Source of the DNA: JAAUUJ01 sp964392245
GTDB taxonomy: Bacteria; Cyanobacteriota; Cyanobacteriia; Thermostichales; Thermostichaceae
DNA length: 64,000 bases
NCBI GenBank assembly: GCA_964392245.1
Contig: CAYMOX010000013.1
Span: 1 to 64,000 of the forward strand
Reading direction: 5' to 3'
A program made the translations under genes and the position numbers. Of this stretch, positions 1-8,968 are shown piece by piece (the first letter of the stretch is position 1; every line of letters begins with the position of its first letter). The notes beneath the pieces were generated by a model that was given only the letters and a program-made list of their open reading frames with translations, made no database searches and was not told the origin of the DNA.

Positions 1-341
1 GTGGGGTTCAGAGTAGCCTCTTTGTAAAAGAATTCTCGGTAGGCTGGATCCTGACGCAGGTTCTCAAAGACCTCTCGAGCGGAATAACCGGGAACAGTAA
101 CACGGATAAATTCAGATTCGGTTTCCAGACGCTCCGCCAGCTCAGGATTCACCTGCTCATTGGTGTACTTTCGGACAGAATCCATGGTTTCCATCATGAT
201 CAACGCTTTGCTGACCACCTGTTGCTGGGCATTTTGAGCCAGAATGGCAGCAAAGGCACTGCCTGTGAGCAAAACCCCTGCGATAAACACAATGAGCAGG
301 AGTAAATTAAATTTTTTACTTAACTTAAGGTTCTTAAACAT
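1..341 (-). CDS. DUF3365 (Tll0287-like) sensor protein, N-terminal part, cut by window edge
   Basis: The reverse strand from an ATG at 341 reads into the window edge without a stop, giving 113 residues. It begins MFKNLKLSKKFNLLLL, a short basic head followed by a hydrophobic segment (about residues 10-35). It continues with QQQVVSKALIMMETMDSVRKY and later YSAREVFENLRQDP and FFYKEATLNP, which I recognise from the DUF3365/Tll0287-like extracytoplasmic sensor domain at the N-terminus of many cyanobacterial histidine kinases. The kinase part lies outside the window, so a stand-alone Tll0287-type haem-binding protein is also possible. It is divergent from the binding-protein gene at 476. Confidence 0.75.
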   Translation of the reverse strand, partial: MFKNLKLSKKFNLLLLIVFIAGVLLTGSAFAAILAQNAQQQVVSKALIMMETMDSVRKYTNEQVNPELAERLETESEFIRVTVPGYSAREVFENLRQDPAYREFFYKEATLNP

Positions 342-363
342 GACGCAACCGGATCCAGAAAAA

Positions 364-407
364 GACTAGGCTAGGAATCGAAAGGGTAGTCCCGTACAAG
401 CCTAGTC
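364..407. promoter_or_regulatory. Perfect 9-bp inverted repeat between divergent genes
   Basis: GACTAGGCT at 364-372 is matched by AGCCTAGTC at 399-407, separated by 26 nt. It lies between the divergent sensor (start 341) and binding-protein gene (start 476). It could be an operator or a leader hairpin of the rightward transcript. No T-tract follows, so an intrinsic terminator is unlikely. Confidence 0.35.
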
Positions 408-475
408 AAATTATCCTCAATCACAGGGCCCCTTGTCCTCCTATTGAGGCAAAAACTCAAGGGTCCATTCTGGAA

Positions 476-1345
476 ATGAAGCAGCCTATGCTTAAGCGGC
501 GAAGATTTTTGGTGCACTCCTCAGCACTCCTGCTGGGATCGAGTGCGTGTTTTTCTGCACAGGAACAAGTGCGAGACAAGATGATCATTGGTCTCATTGC
601 CTTTGATCAGGGAACGAGATCTGTTGAGCAATTTGCCCGCTTCAATCAAATTTTGGGGGAGGCCACCCAAAGTGTGGTGGAGCTGGAACCCACCTTTAAT
701 GAACGCCAGGCCCTGGAGCAGATCCGAAAAAAGGTGTGGTCACTAGTTTTTGCCCCTCCAGGGATTGCGGCTATCGCCATTGATCAACACCAGTACATCC
801 CCCTTTATCCCACTTTGGGGCAGAATCAAACGCGCTCAGTGTTGGTGGTCCGCGAAGATCATCCGGCTCAATCTTTAAGTGATCTCAAGGGGGGGGTTGT
901 GGCGCTTGGCCAGGTGGGATCAGCAACAGGCTACTATCTTCCCCTCTACGATCTGTATGGCTTGACCCTGGCGGAAATTCGGTTTGCGGGTACCCCCCGC
1001 TCCACCCTGGATTGGGTTGCCAAAGGGAGTGTGGATGTGGGTGCCCTGGCCAAAGCTGAGTTTGAGCAATTGCAGCGGGAATTTCCCTCCACCCGGTGGC
1101 GGATCCTGCATACCAGCCGTCCCATTCCCGGAGGAGCGGTGCTCCTGGGGCCAACTGTGGAACGGAATAAGCAGGAACAGATCATGAAGGCCATGAATGC
1201 TGTTTCACCTGATATTGCGGAAGCAGCCGGATATATTCCCAATGCAGCAGTTCCGGACTACTCTTATCTGATTGAGCTGATCCGCCGGGTGCAGTCGATT
1301 GCCGATCGGGTAGAGGAGCAACCGGCGATTCTGTTTGAGAGTTAA
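476..1345 (+). CDS. PhnD-like periplasmic substrate-binding lipoprotein
   Basis: A 289-residue exported protein of the phosphate/phosphonate-type (PhnD/SsuA-like) binding-protein class. The N-terminus has RRRFLV, a Tat-like twin arginine, then a hydrophobic stretch ending LGSSAC, a plausible lipobox. The body has typical type-2 periplasmic binding features: VLVVREDHPAQSLSDLKG in the hinge, GQVGSATGYYLP in the ligand pocket, and VDVGALAKAEF. No permease or ATPase is adjacent. In cyanobacteria such proteins often sit beside a membrane sensor kinase, as here, so a role as a ligand-sensing partner of the divergent DUF3365 protein is an inference. The ligand cannot be told from sequence. Confidence 0.75.
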   Translation: MKQPMLKRRRFLVHSSALLLGSSACFSAQEQVRDKMIIGLIAFDQGTRSVEQFARFNQILGEATQSVVELEPTFNERQALEQIRKKVWSLVFAPPGIAAIAIDQHQYIPLYPTLGQNQTRSVLVVREDHPAQSLSDLKGGVVALGQVGSATGYYLPLYDLYGLTLAEIRFAGTPRSTLDWVAKGSVDVGALAKAEFEQLQREFPSTRWRILHTSRPIPGGAVLLGPTVERNKQEQIMKAMNAVSPDIAEAAGYIPNAAVPDYSYLIELIRRVQSIADRVEEQPAILFES

Positions 1346-1356
1346 GCCTTCTACCT

Positions 1357-2316
1357 CTAAGCAGTTGCCAGCCCTAAAGCCTGAACTTTAGCTTCCAGCC
1401 ACATGGCCACATCAGCGGCCAGATCTCGGCCCTCCAGCTGACTGATCTCCTGCAGCATAGTGGGACTGGTGACGTTCACCTCAGTCAGTTTTTCCCCAAT
1501 GACATCAATGCCGACAAAATAGAGGTTGTCTGCCTGTAGTCGGGGAGCCAATGCCGCACACAGTTCCCGCTCCCTCTTGCTGATCACGGTTGATTCGACG
1601 CTGCCCCCTGCCGCCACATTGCCGCGAAAATCTCCCCGTCGTGGGACCCGATTCACCGCTCCCAGAGGTTCTCCTTCCAGAAGCAAGATCCGCTTATCCC
1701 CCTTCTGGGCGGCAGGCAGATACTCCTGAACCATCACCGGGATCTTGCCCGCCTGAGTGCTCAACTCCAGCAGTGAGTTTAAATTCGGATCACCCCATTT
1801 CACCCATAGGATCCCTTCCCCTCCCTTTCCTGCCAGGGGTTTGAGAACCGTCTGTCCTTCGCGCTCTACAAACTGGGCCAGGATCTGGGGATTTGAGCTT
1901 ACCAGGGTGCGGGGTGTCCAATCCGGAAAGTGCAGGGCATAGAGCTTTTCGTTGGCAGAGCGCAGACTGGAGGGGGAATTCAATACAAGTGTGGTGGATT
2001 CAGGCACCAATTCCAGAAGCTGGGTGGCGTAAAGATAGGCGGCATCCACAGGCGGATCCTTGCGCATCCACACCGCCTGCATGCTACTGAGAGGCTGTTG
2101 GAGTGTCGTCTCAATCTCGTACCAGGGATCTCGATTCAGATCCAAAGCCACTTTCTGGAGCCGAGCCCAAGCCTCCCCCTGAATGGCATAAAGATCTCCG
2201 ACCTGGAGACAGTACAGTTCATGTCCTCTGACCTGCAGTGCTGACATCAGAGCAACACTGGTATCATGCTTTACCTGAAGTGATGTAAGGGGATCAAGAA
2301 TAAATGCAACCTGCAT
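1357..2316 (-). CDS. gshB: Glutathione synthetase
   Basis: ATP-dependent ligase joining gamma-glutamylcysteine and glycine, the last step of glutathione synthesis, cytoplasmic. The 319 residues have the prokaryotic GshB layout: N-terminal FILDPLTSLQVKHDTSVALM, the central WMRKDPPVDAAYLYATQLLE, the ATP-grasp section VLKPLAGKGGEGILWV and QEYLPAAQKGDKRILLLEGE, and the C-terminal VGIDVIGEKLTEVNVTSPT with metal-binding Glu/Asn. The ATG at 2316 is preceded by GAAGG at suitable spacing. A TTG five codons upstream has no such site and is not preferred. Length matches the family. Confidence 0.93.
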   Translation of the reverse strand: MQVAFILDPLTSLQVKHDTSVALMSALQVRGHELYCLQVGDLYAIQGEAWARLQKVALDLNRDPWYEIETTLQQPLSSMQAVWMRKDPPVDAAYLYATQLLELVPESTTLVLNSPSSLRSANEKLYALHFPDWTPRTLVSSNPQILAQFVEREGQTVLKPLAGKGGEGILWVKWGDPNLNSLLELSTQAGKIPVMVQEYLPAAQKGDKRILLLEGEPLGAVNRVPRRGDFRGNVAAGGSVESTVISKRERELCAALAPRLQADNLYFVGIDVIGEKLTEVNVTSPTMLQEISQLEGRDLAADVAMWLEAKVQALGLATA

Positions 2317-2569
2317 AAGACTGACCTTCAAAAAGAATAGAGAGTAGGACTTGAAGAAAATGGCGTCAATGAAAATACCGTAAAGAATAATTGCAAACCG
2401 TGATTCCGTAAAGCTTCTGTGAAGTCCCTGCTGGATGTAACATATTTTTCTCGCTAGTGACCGTCACCTCACTGTACCTTAACGCTTAATTAACCTATTT
2501 TGTCTGGTAAACAGCTACCTTATAGTCAATCGTGTTCCAGTTTCCTGATGATAAGGGGATCGGACGGCT

Positions 2570-3301
2570 GTGACGACATCATTCCCTGGACAACGGCCTG
2601 ACCCTATTCGCATCGAGACGAGTCGAGAGCTCTTAGAGGCGATTAAGAATAAGCAATCATTGATTGGGGCTGACCTGGTGGATGCCAGTCTTGCGCGTGG
2701 CTTGTTCGATAAGGTGAAAATGCCAAAAGCCAGTTTTGTCAAGGCTAATCTGCGGGGTGTCAGTATGAAGGAAGCTGATTTACGCCTTGCTAATTTTCGC
2801 CGAGCAGACATGGAGCGGAGTAACTTTACGAAGGCAGATCTGCGTGGGGCTAGTTTTGGACAGGCTGTTGGAGACTACTGTAATCTCTCTCAGGCCAAGC
2901 TTGATAAGTCCTCTTTTCAGAATAGCCGCTTTAACAGTGCTGATTTTAAACAGGTGAGTTTGATTGCGGCCAGTTTAGTGGAGGGCAACTTTTTTGAATC
3001 TAGCTTTGAAGAGGCCGTGCTTCAGAGAGCAAATTTAGCGAGTTGTTCTCTGGTTAGTTGTAATCTGACCGGGGCTGATCTTCGGCAAGCAAATCTTACA
3101 GATGCCAATTTGCAAGGGTGTACTCTGGCTAACGTTACCATTGAGGGAGCTGATTTCTCTAACACGAAAATGTCTGATGAACAAAGGGAATTTCTGTTGT
3201 CGATCGCCTCGGGAACCAATGAGTTTACTGGCAAAGACACCGCTCAGACTTTGCGTGATGGCATGCCTCCCAAGCAGAAAAAGCTGTTTGGGATCTTTTA
3301 G
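2570..3301 (+). CDS. Pentapeptide-repeat protein
   Basis: 243 residues starting at GTG, with AAGGGG about 13 nt upstream. From about residue 30 to 200 it is built from A(D/N)LxX pentapeptides, for example LIGADLVDASLARG, ADLRGASFG and ADLRQANLTDANLQG. These predict a right-handed quadrilateral beta-helix. The helix is followed by a short tail ending KQKKLFGIF. No signal peptide is seen. Many such proteins occur in cyanobacteria and their functions are mostly unknown. The family assignment is sure; a specific role is not. Confidence 0.8.
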   Translation: MTTSFPGQRPDPIRIETSRELLEAIKNKQSLIGADLVDASLARGLFDKVKMPKASFVKANLRGVSMKEADLRLANFRRADMERSNFTKADLRGASFGQAVGDYCNLSQAKLDKSSFQNSRFNSADFKQVSLIAASLVEGNFFESSFEEAVLQRANLASCSLVSCNLTGADLRQANLTDANLQGCTLANVTIEGADFSNTKMSDEQREFLLSIASGTNEFTGKDTAQTLRDGMPPKQKKLFGIF

Positions 3302-3314
3302 GCTACTCCAGGGA

Positions 3315-4079
3315 TTACAACTCCACTTGATAGATTGCCGATCCTGAGGCAGGTTCACCGTAGGTGTTCAGATCAACGCCTACTGGATCAGGGGGAGCAG
3401 TGGGTTCAGGAGAGGTACCATTGCTGCCGTTATTGAGATCTTCATCAAAGACTGATCCGTCTGAGGAGCCATTGCTGGCATCAAAATCAATCCCGTCAGA
3501 GTCAGTGATCACGACGTCGTTGTTGATCTCAGTGTTGATAACATTATCCGTAACATTGATCTCGTTGTTCACTAAGGGAGCATCAACAATCGTGTCAATG
3601 TCAACAAGGTCGTTGTCTCCACTGATATTAACGGTAACGTTTCGATCGGGGCGTCCTGGCAGCGGCTGGGGAGGCGGAACAGATCCGGGGTTGGTTGGTG
3701 GAGCCTGACCGGGAACCACCACGATGATCGGAGTTTGTGGCTCTTGAAATGGCCCAGGATCTGGAATGAACCGGGGAGAGTTTACATCAGTGGCAACCGG
3801 ATAGGAAGGATAACTAGGTGCTGCGGGATACGGATACGGTGGATAGGGATAGGGTGGATACGGATACGGTGGATAGGGATAGGGTGGGTAAGGATACGGT
3901 GGATAGGGATACGGATAGGGATAAGGGCTTTGGGGATATTCAGGAATCTCTGACTTGTTGGCGGCCTGTGTTCCAGGAACCTGAACAGCCGTTGGGACAA
4001 CGACTTTCTCCACACAAGCTGTCAAGACAAAGCTACCCGCTATGGTTAAAAAGGCGACAAGCCTGTTGTTGACCGACAC
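3315..4079 (-). CDS. Pro/Tyr-repeat exported lipoprotein, short paralogue of the Asp-rich protein
   Basis: GTG at 4079 is preceded by GTGAGGAG, a strong ribosome site, so it is preferred over an in-frame ATG 51 nt upstream. The product has 254 residues. A basic start and hydrophobic core end in FVLTAC, a lipobox, so it is a predicted lipoprotein. Next comes a low-complexity block of PYPYPP/YPPYPYP repeats (about residues 52-88), a Pro-rich linker, and an Asn/Asp-rich part starting RNVTVNISGDNDLVDID and including VVITDSDGIDFD and GSVFDEDLNNG. That last part aligns segment by segment with the start of the repeat region of the large gene just upstream (RNVTQIGDNDGVDID, VTITDPDLVD, GAVFDNDGID), so the two are paralogues. 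Function unknown; likely a cell-surface or periplasmic matrix protein. Confidence 0.72.
   Translation of the reverse strand: MSVNNRLVAFLTIAGSFVLTACVEKVVVPTAVQVPGTQAANKSEIPEYPQSPYPYPYPYPPYPYPPYPYPPYPYPPYPYPPYPYPAAPSYPSYPVATDVNSPRFIPDPGPFQEPQTPIIVVVPGQAPPTNPGSVPPPQPLPGRPDRNVTVNISGDNDLVDIDTIVDAPLVNNEINVTDNVINTEINNDVVITDSDGIDFDASNGSSDGSVFDEDLNNGSNGTSPEPTAPPDPVGVDLNTYGEPASGSAIYQVEL
3826..3927 (-). repeat. PYPYPP coding repeat
   Basis: On the plus strand this is a run of alternating ggatac/ggatag/ggtggata units about 100 bp long. On the minus strand it encodes alternating PYPYPP and PPYPYP. Neighbouring units are nearly identical in DNA, which suggests growth by slippage or unequal exchange. It resembles the Pro/Tyr-rich surface repeats of extensin-like proteins. 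Confidence 0.8.
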
Positions 4080-4281
4080 TTGGATTCTCCTCACACGCTC
4101 TGGATCCATCCTCACGCTCCCCCCTGACACAGGGGAAAACAGAGGAGAGTGGTTTGACCGAAAATACCATACTTGGAAATCACCTCGAAAAGGAGTTGAT
4201 CACCCTCTTGATTGATAGTGCCAGAATTGGGATCAATCATGGGCAACCAACTCCCTATTGATTTCATCGAATCAGTTTGGA

Positions 4282-7200
4282 CTACACAAACAGACTGGGG
4301 GTCTTGGCCTCATCGACTTTTTTCTGACTGAGACTGTCCCGCATCTGGATGGCTTTACCCACCAGGTAGCAGGTTGGTTCCAGAACAGCACGATAGAGGC
4401 GACCCAGGGGATCGCGGTTGGTTCCACGCATTTCTGCGCGTAGATCCATACTGCGGTGGCGGGCGATGTGTTCCAGGGCTTTGCGGACCAAGCGGTTGGG
4501 GAGTTGATCACCCTGCTTGAATCCGAAGTCAACCAGCGGCAGGAAGAGAGCGTGATAGCCAACTTCGTGCTCCTTGGTGAGATGATCCTTGGCGTACTTG
4601 AGCCAGATGCGGTTACGGAAGAGACCAAAACCGTAAGCCTCGTTCATCGCAGTACAGACGATCTTGCCACCCAGGTTGACCTCGATACCAGGCCCTTCGT
4701 TGTCAATACCATCGCAATCGGCACCACCATTATCGCAATCGATACCATCGTCATCACGCTGGGAGTTGTCGATGCCAGGCCCTTCGTTATCAATGCCATC
4801 ATCATCACGGCCCTGGTTGTCGTTGATGGGGGCTCCATCCGTATCAACGCCATCATCATCCCGTTGAGAGTTGTCGGATCCAATCAGTCCCCCATCGGAG
4901 TCAATGCCATCGTCATCGCGCTGGGAGTTATCGGATCCAATGACACCACCGTCTGAATCGAAGGTATCTCTGTCGCTGTTATCTATAAGAGGCCCTCCTT
5001 CTACATCAATCCCGTCGTTATCTATAAGAGGCCCTCCCACATTATCAACGTCGATCCCGTCATCATCGCGGTCCGTGTTGTCAGTGATAGGTGCACCCCC
5101 GGTATCGATGCCATCTCTGTCGCTGTTATCTATAAGAGGCCCTCCGTCATTGTCAATGCCATCGTCGTCGCGAGCTGCATTATCAACAATCGGGGAGCCA
5201 CCTGTATCGATGCCGTCATCGTCACGTCCGGCATTATCCACACCCGTGAAATCTCCACTTTCATTGTCAATGCCGTCGTTGTCTATAAGAGGCCCTCCGT
5301 CGTTGTCAATGCCATCGTCGTCACGACCACTGTTGTCGATATCAGTATCGGCTCCATCGTCGTCACGACCGGTATTGTCAACTAGAGGTGCCCCTCCCGT
5401 ATCCGTGTCGTTCCTATCATTGTCAAAAAAAGGTCCGCCCTCATTGTCAATATCGATGCCATCGTCATCGCGGCCTGCATTATCTATGTCGTTATCGATG
5501 CCATCGTTATCAAAAAAAGGGGCATCACCATTGGTGGTAATGTCATTGTCAACGCCATCATCATCACGTCCGGCGTTATCTATAAGAGAACCTCCGTCAA
5601 CGTCAATGCCATCCCGATCAGAATTGTCGATGTCATTATCAATGCCATCCCGATCGGTGTTGTCTATAAGAGGCCCTCCGTCATTGTCGATGCCATCATC
5701 ATCAGAATCATCGTCAATGAAATCATCATCACGTCCGGCGTTATCTATAAGAGACTCTCCAGCATCAACATCGATCCCATCCCGATCCTGGTTGTTGGCA
5801 TCGTTGTCAATGAAATCCCGATCTTGGTTATCTATAAGAGAACCTCCATTGTTGGTCTCTATATCGACACCGTCGTCATCGGAGTTGTCATCAAAATCTA
5901 CGCCATCGCGATCGGAGTTATCTATAAGAGAGCCACCATCGACGTCAATGCCATCCCGATCGGAGTTGTCAGCGTTATTGTCAACATCAATACCATCGCG
6001 ATCGGCGTTGTTGACGTCATCAATATCAATGCCATCCCGATCCGAGTTATCAACATCGGTATCGATGCCATCCCGATCTTTGTTGTCAATGATGTCAGTA
6101 TCAGTCAGCGGACCTTCAATCAAAGAGCCACTACCACCCTCAACATCTATGATCGGAGCTCCTCCAGTATCCAGGTCAAAAAAAGAGCCTTCCCCACTGT
6201 TGGTATTGCCGCTAGCGTCTACATCTAGACCATCATCATCAGAGTTATCATCGATGCTCTCGATATCGAACCCGTCATCATCGGAGTTGTCATCAACGTC
6301 GAACCCATCATCATCGGAGTTGTCGTCGATGCTCTCAACGTCAATGCCATCGCGATCGGAGTTGTCAATTCCAGTGCCATCGATATCAATGCCATCATCA
6401 TCAGAATCATCATCAATACCGTCGTTGTCACTATCTCCGTTTTCGAGATCGTTGACATCGGGGTCAAAATCTCCCTCAACATCAAACCCATCATCATCCG
6501 AGTCATCGTCGAGGACATCATTGTCGGAGTCGCCTTCCACATCATTCCGATCAGGATCGAAATCTCCCTCGGTATCTACACCATCTGGATCAAAGGTTTC
6601 GATATCTACACCATCGCGGTCAGAGTTGTTAACTCCATCGCCTTCGATATCGATGCCATCTCGATCCGTGTTGTCAATTCCGTTTCCCTCAATGTCAACG
6701 CCATCCGGATCATTGTTCTCGATATCGATGCCATCCCGATCGGTGTTGTCAACCAACGGTGCATTGACAGTATTATCGGTATCAATGCCATCTCGATCGG
6801 TGTTGTCAATATTAAAGTTAAAGTCGCCCTCGGTATCGATCCCATCCCGATCATTGGTGGCATCCCCTTCGATATCAATGCCATCCCGATCAAACAGGTT
6901 GCCGAATAGGCGAATTCCGCCACGATTGGTGTTGTCTACCAGGGGTGCATCCCCAGCATTGATCTCAATACCATCCCGATCATTGATCACAGGGGCATCA
7001 ACATCATTAACGTCATTATCAAAGAGAGGAGAAGTAATGACGACTGGCGCTCCCGCATCAATGAAGTCATCATCACTGTCAAAGTCAATACCATCCCGAT
7101 CCGTGTTGTCGATTAGAGGATCATTGATCAGGCCATCGTTATCAAAGGCATCGTTATCGTTGTCACTAAAGTTGTCGCTGATCTCAACCCCAGTGCGGTT

Positions 7201-7917
7201 TGTATTGTCAATGAGGGGGGATTCACCGTCGTTATCAATGCCGTCGTTGTCAAAGACAGCCCCACCACCCAGGTTGCTGAAGTCCTGATCAACCAGATCT
7301 GGATCGGTGATGGTCACATTGGTATCAGTATCTACGATCCGATCATTGCCAATGATGTTGGTATTGGTCTCCATCAGCGGCCCTCTGATATCGGAATCGA
7401 TATCTACCCCATCGTTGTCTCCGATCTGGGTGACGTTGCGGTTACGGAAGGGACGCAGGAAGGGAAGGACAGGAACGAATGTTGTGCCGGGAAGACCGGG
7501 AGCGCCTGGAGCACCTGGGATGCCTGGAGCACCTGGAGAGGAAGGAGTAGGAGCACCACCGCCCGGAACTCCCCCAGGAACGCCTCCATTGTTAGGGAAC
7601 CCAGGAGTTACAGGGATCGGCTTGCAGCCAGCAGGGGTAGGAATGGGATCGGCGCAGATCTGGGCTCTCCACCAGTTTTGGATTTGTGTAGTGGCTGCAT
7701 TGTTTCCTGAAGGGGCAGGACTGGAAGGGGGTTGATCAAAGGTGTTGTTCGTAGTCCGATTGAATGTTTGTCCGGAGATAGTTAGTGCAGAGGTGCTTTC
7801 CTCCGAGGGAATACTGATTGCCGTTGGGGAGGATCCCCCGTCTCCACAAGAAGCAGCCAGGGCCAGACTGCTGGCGATAGTCAATAAGCTGATCAGACGA
7901 AATTTCGGCGCTGCCAT
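4282..7917 (-). CDS. Giant Asp/Asn-rich repeat lipoprotein with collagen-like segment and C-terminal domain
   Basis: ATG at 7917 is preceded by GAGGAG nine bases away, giving 1211 residues. An alternative start 30 nt upstream lacks a site. A signal segment (residues 1-23) ends LALAASC, a fair lipobox. A polar Ser/Thr/Asn region follows, then a short collagen-like run GAPGIPGAPGAPGLPG. About 900 residues of imperfect repeats come next, such as DNSDRDGIDVDGG, DNDGIDND and DDSDDDGID, rich in Asp, Asn, Gly and Ile. Their DxDxDG spacing recalls calcium loops of thrombospondin type-3 repeats. The last ~127 residues change character completely: basic, helical, with KIVCTAMNEAYGFG, LTKEHEVGYHALFLPLV and two Cys. 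I recall similar C-terminal domains on large repeat proteins of other bacteria, but cannot name the family. Function unknown; calcium-binding surface protein is an inference. Confidence 0.75.
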   Translation of the reverse strand: MAAPKFRLISLLTIASSLALAASCGDGGSSPTAISIPSEESTSALTISGQTFNRTTNNTFDQPPSSPAPSGNNAATTQIQNWWRAQICADPIPTPAGCKPIPVTPGFPNNGGVPGGVPGGGAPTPSSPGAPGIPGAPGAPGLPGTTFVPVLPFLRPFRNRNVTQIGDNDGVDIDSDIRGPLMETNTNIIGNDRIVDTDTNVTITDPDLVDQDFSNLGGGAVFDNDGIDNDGESPLIDNTNRTGVEISDNFSDNDNDAFDNDGLINDPLIDNTDRDGIDFDSDDDFIDAGAPVVITSPLFDNDVNDVDAPVINDRDGIEINAGDAPLVDNTNRGGIRLFGNLFDRDGIDIEGDATNDRDGIDTEGDFNFNIDNTDRDGIDTDNTVNAPLVDNTDRDGIDIENNDPDGVDIEGNGIDNTDRDGIDIEGDGVNNSDRDGVDIETFDPDGVDTEGDFDPDRNDVEGDSDNDVLDDDSDDDGFDVEGDFDPDVNDLENGDSDNDGIDDDSDDDGIDIDGTGIDNSDRDGIDVESIDDNSDDDGFDVDDNSDDDGFDIESIDDNSDDDGLDVDASGNTNSGEGSFFDLDTGGAPIIDVEGGSGSLIEGPLTDTDIIDNKDRDGIDTDVDNSDRDGIDIDDVNNADRDGIDVDNNADNSDRDGIDVDGGSLIDNSDRDGVDFDDNSDDDGVDIETNNGGSLIDNQDRDFIDNDANNQDRDGIDVDAGESLIDNAGRDDDFIDDDSDDDGIDNDGGPLIDNTDRDGIDNDIDNSDRDGIDVDGGSLIDNAGRDDDGVDNDITTNGDAPFFDNDGIDNDIDNAGRDDDGIDIDNEGGPFFDNDRNDTDTGGAPLVDNTGRDDDGADTDIDNSGRDDDGIDNDGGPLIDNDGIDNESGDFTGVDNAGRDDDGIDTGGSPIVDNAARDDDGIDNDGGPLIDNSDRDGIDTGGAPITDNTDRDDDGIDVDNVGGPLIDNDGIDVEGGPLIDNSDRDTFDSDGGVIGSDNSQRDDDGIDSDGGLIGSDNSQRDDDGVDTDGAPINDNQGRDDDGIDNEGPGIDNSQRDDDGIDCDNGGADCDGIDNEGPGIEVNLGGKIVCTAMNEAYGFGLFRNRIWLKYAKDHLTKEHEVGYHALFLPLVDFGFKQGDQLPNRLVRKALEHIARHRSMDLRAEMRGTNRDPLGRLYRAVLEPTCYLVGKAIQMRDSLSQKKVDEAKTPSLFV
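4666..7440 (-). repeat. Asp/Asn-rich coding repeat array
   Basis: The minus strand encodes tandem imperfect units of about 10-20 residues centred on DRDGID, DDDGID or DNDGID, often joined by GGPLIDN or GGSLIDN. At DNA level the joint TCTATAAGAGGCCCTCC is perfectly repeated at 4982, 5021, 5129, 5282 and 5663, with variants near 5579, 5742, 5830 and 5921. These near-identical copies lie in the part encoding the C-terminal half of the array. Copies toward 7400 are more diverged, so the array seems to have grown recently at its 3' side. Confidence 0.8.
7486..7538 (-). other. Collagen-like Gly-X-Pro coding segment
   Basis: The minus strand encodes GAPGIPGAPGAPGLPG, five consecutive Gly-X-Y triplets with Pro in every Y position. 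X-Pro-Gly is the classical target of collagen prolyl 4-hydroxylase. The segment lies between the lipobox region and the Asp-rich array of the large lipoprotein. Five triplets alone are probably too few to form a stable triple helix. Confidence 0.65.
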
Positions 7918-8968
7918 CTTTAAACACTCCTCACAACAATGTTCCAAACATCAGGGAATCAGGTTACTCAACTATGCCAGTCCAAAAGCAAGTAAACTGC
8001 CTTGATGACGGCTAAACTGATCCACCATAGGAAAGCCTGACAAACTTCTTTTTAAGAATACAGGCTACACACACCTGCGCAAACACCTCTGCCAGGGCTA
8101 AAAACTCCAACCAGGATCCGCTGCGCAAGGATTAGGGACTTCAGAATGCTACCAATCAGGGGCGACGTAAAGGCCCATCATTTTGAGCAATCTGACTGTA
8201 GGACTGAGGGGTAAAGAAATATTGAGAAGCCTAATTCAGTGATGAAAGAGGGCTCCCCGTTGGTGGTTAACAGGATTTTATCCCCTGATCAAGCGCACGG
8301 ACTAACCTGATCAGAATTGCCGAGCTCGGAGCACCGCTACCATAAAGGCAACAATATCCTTAGCCCACAAACGGTGTAAACAACATGATGATAGCGGATA
8401 AATCTAAATTTGCAACAGCATTGACGACCTTAAAAGCCTCTTCATAGATAACTTATTGACTGGCAATAGTTTATTGGTTTTTCATGAAGACAATAGCAGC
8501 AGAGCATTTATATAGTATAGTAATATGGTTGTTGCCCCGTCCTAAATATGGGGCAGGGAAGTCAAAAACGGAGCTTTTGTATCCAGAAATACACTACCCC
8601 TAGTGCTGGTGGGAAGCTGATGATTTTGACACTTCTTTGCTGAGTTCAGGGTTGAATGGAGTCTGTTCTGCCCCAGGGGCAAGAGTAGAAAGTTTTGTTT
8701 CGTAAAGGTTGATCGTTGCTCAAGTTGCTACAAATTTGATCGCTGTTCCTCTCAGCGACTCCTCAACATTATTGGATAGGTTAAGCGCTCGGCACCCATG
8801 GATGAAATTGAATCTGATTATAAGTGTCTCAGGCAAGCTATGCACTTATCATATTCAACAGAGACCTTGACTCCTCCACCCTGAGTAGGGGTCACTTGGT
8901 TTATTGATTGTCTGAATGTAGTCAAGGCTAGGTGGTTCCATTTTTTAATTTTATTTTAGGAAAATGCA
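7918..8968. other. About 1 kb gene-free region upstream of two divergent genes
   Basis: I find no supported coding frame here, no tRNA and no transposase. It must hold the promoters of the Asp-rich lipoprotein (leftward) and the 2OG oxygenase (rightward). A small hairpin TGCCCC/GGGGCA lies at 8533-8555 without a T-tract. Base composition is more AT-rich than the flanking genes, notably around 8380-8530. A non-coding RNA is possible, but I cannot support one. Confidence 0.5.

Noticed and set aside
4982..5940. Regularly spaced near-identical short repeats resembling a CRISPR array
   Set aside because: Spacing is irregular, the repeats lie in frame inside a coding region and always encode GG(P/S)LIDN-like residues, and no cas genes are nearby.
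4871..7288. A long plus-strand frame, Ser/Pro-rich, about 805 codons
   Set aside because: It is the mirror of the Asp-rich repeats read on the opposite strand. It has no ribosome site or signal, and its repeats only reflect those of the minus-strand gene, which has a lipobox and a distinct C-terminal domain.
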